A model generated the notes under the pieces. That model ran no database searches. It saw nothing but the letters and a program-made list of their open reading frames with translations, and was not told where the DNA came from. Below, in pieces: positions 63,512 to 64,000 of a DNA stretch of 64,000 bases. Each line of letters begins with the position of its first letter. Position 1 is the stretch's first letter. A program made the translations under genes and the position numbers. Source of the DNA: Oscheius dolichura (lineage: Eukaryota; Nematoda; Chromadorea; Rhabditida; Rhabditidae); contig OW051495.1 of assembly GCA_932521035.1 (NCBI GenBank), positions 4,774,001 to 4,838,000 of the forward strand, written 5' to 3'.

Positions 63512-64000
63512 CTAGACGTGGGCTACGGCGGGAGTTGGCCGGGGGTCCTGCTTCTGGGAGTTGTAGACCTTCTCCATGTGCCAGTAGTGGTGCCAGAGGA
63601 CAAAGGTGAAGAGCCAGTTGATGACGAACCCAAAAAGGTAAATACCGAACTGACAGCCGAGGCGAAAATCAACGTGACCCCCGAGAGCCTCGAGAATTTT
63701 GGGGGCGGTGGCCATGGTGAGCACGGACATGCCGAGGGAGTAGGACGACTGGATCAGCAGGCCTGGAAGGGGCTTATCTGGGGGGCAGGGGCAGCCGGGC
63801 ACCTGGCCAGAGCAGCCAGAGGGGCCTCGGGAAGCAGGTCATCGCGGCGATGGCGAGGGACAGCGAGGACGAGTGCTCCAGGGTCCACGCGAATCTCATG
63901 TAGCCGCCGTCTGAAGTCTCTCTTTCGTCTGTACTTTATAAGGGGGAAAACCCAGATAGTTGGCGACACACTCGTCCGTGCCGAGGACCCTCCTCATCAG
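63512..64000 (-). CDS. Multipass membrane protein, partial (5' end beyond the window)
   Basis: The visible C-terminal part reads LMRRVLGTDECVANYLDGGY, MRFAWTLEHSSSLSLAIAAM, PRPLWLLWPGLLIQSSYSLG, MSVLTMATAPKILEALGGH and FRLGCQFGIYLFGFVINWLF, then FVLWHHYWHMEKVYNSQKQD. Introns are 63911-63951 and about 63763-63802, both near 40 bp. Three or four hydrophobic helices and a His/Trp-rich loop suggest an integral membrane protein. I do not recognise the family. It ends 99 bp from the start of the ankyrin gene on the same strand. Confidence 0.6.

Noticed and set aside
63911..63951. A 17-bp intron in the right-edge membrane protein.
   Set aside because: A 41-bp intron with a donor further upstream gives a better frame and the usual local size.

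Overview
This window is nuclear DNA of an invertebrate animal with a very compact, intron-rich genome. I support 24 protein-coding genes, one tentative extra gene and one non-autonomous transposon-like element. The animal assignment rests on gene content: TRPV channel, tetraspanin, LRR-Ig receptor, CRTAP, Ras, a Gi/o-type G-alpha and two nuclear hormone receptors. Genes are split by many GT-AG introns, most only about 35-45 bp long. Gene ends are often less than 130 bp apart. I cannot name the phylum; the nuclear receptors and tiny introns would fit a nematode or another small-genome invertebrate.

Layout, left to right. 647-9322 (-): one very large type II membrane peptidase gene encoding three successive, apparently active M13 (neprilysin) domains in one reading frame. 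10115-12910 (+): guanylate cyclase with a haem NO-binding domain. 12954-13995 (-): myo-inositol oxygenase. 14739-15836 (+): PGAP2. 15933-17692 (-): nuclear receptor. 17832-18662 (-): unrecognised coiled-coil protein. An AT-rich block follows with SH2D4, TTI1 and riboflavin kinase on the + strand. A GC-richer block holds a G-alpha subunit (-), an LRR-Ig membrane protein (+), an acidic unknown (-), a 4.3-kb stretch without genes, a second nuclear receptor (+), TRPV channel (-), PIG-S (-) and tetraspanin (-).

From 47.1 kb, AT-rich and GC-rich segments alternate. They hold a MITE-like inverted repeat, mitochondrial ferredoxin FDX2 (+), CRTAP (+), a small membrane protein (-), a basic microtubule-protein-like gene (+), another small membrane protein (+), the CAAX protease RCE1 (-), the metallophosphoesterase MPPE1/PGAP5 (-), Ras (+), a tentative TMEM70-like gene (-), the pumilio-repeat protein NOP9 (+), an ankyrin-repeat protein (-) and a truncated membrane protein at the right edge (-).

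Functional links. Three genes belong to GPI-anchor attachment or remodelling (PGAP2, PIG-S, MPPE1/PGAP5). Ras lies about 2.2 kb from RCE1, the protease that trims prenylated CAAX proteins such as Ras. Several signalling proteins (guanylate cyclase, G-alpha, TRPV) would fit sensory cells, but nothing shows co-regulation. Gene models were spliced by eye: most joins keep the frame and match the family, but exact starts are inferred.
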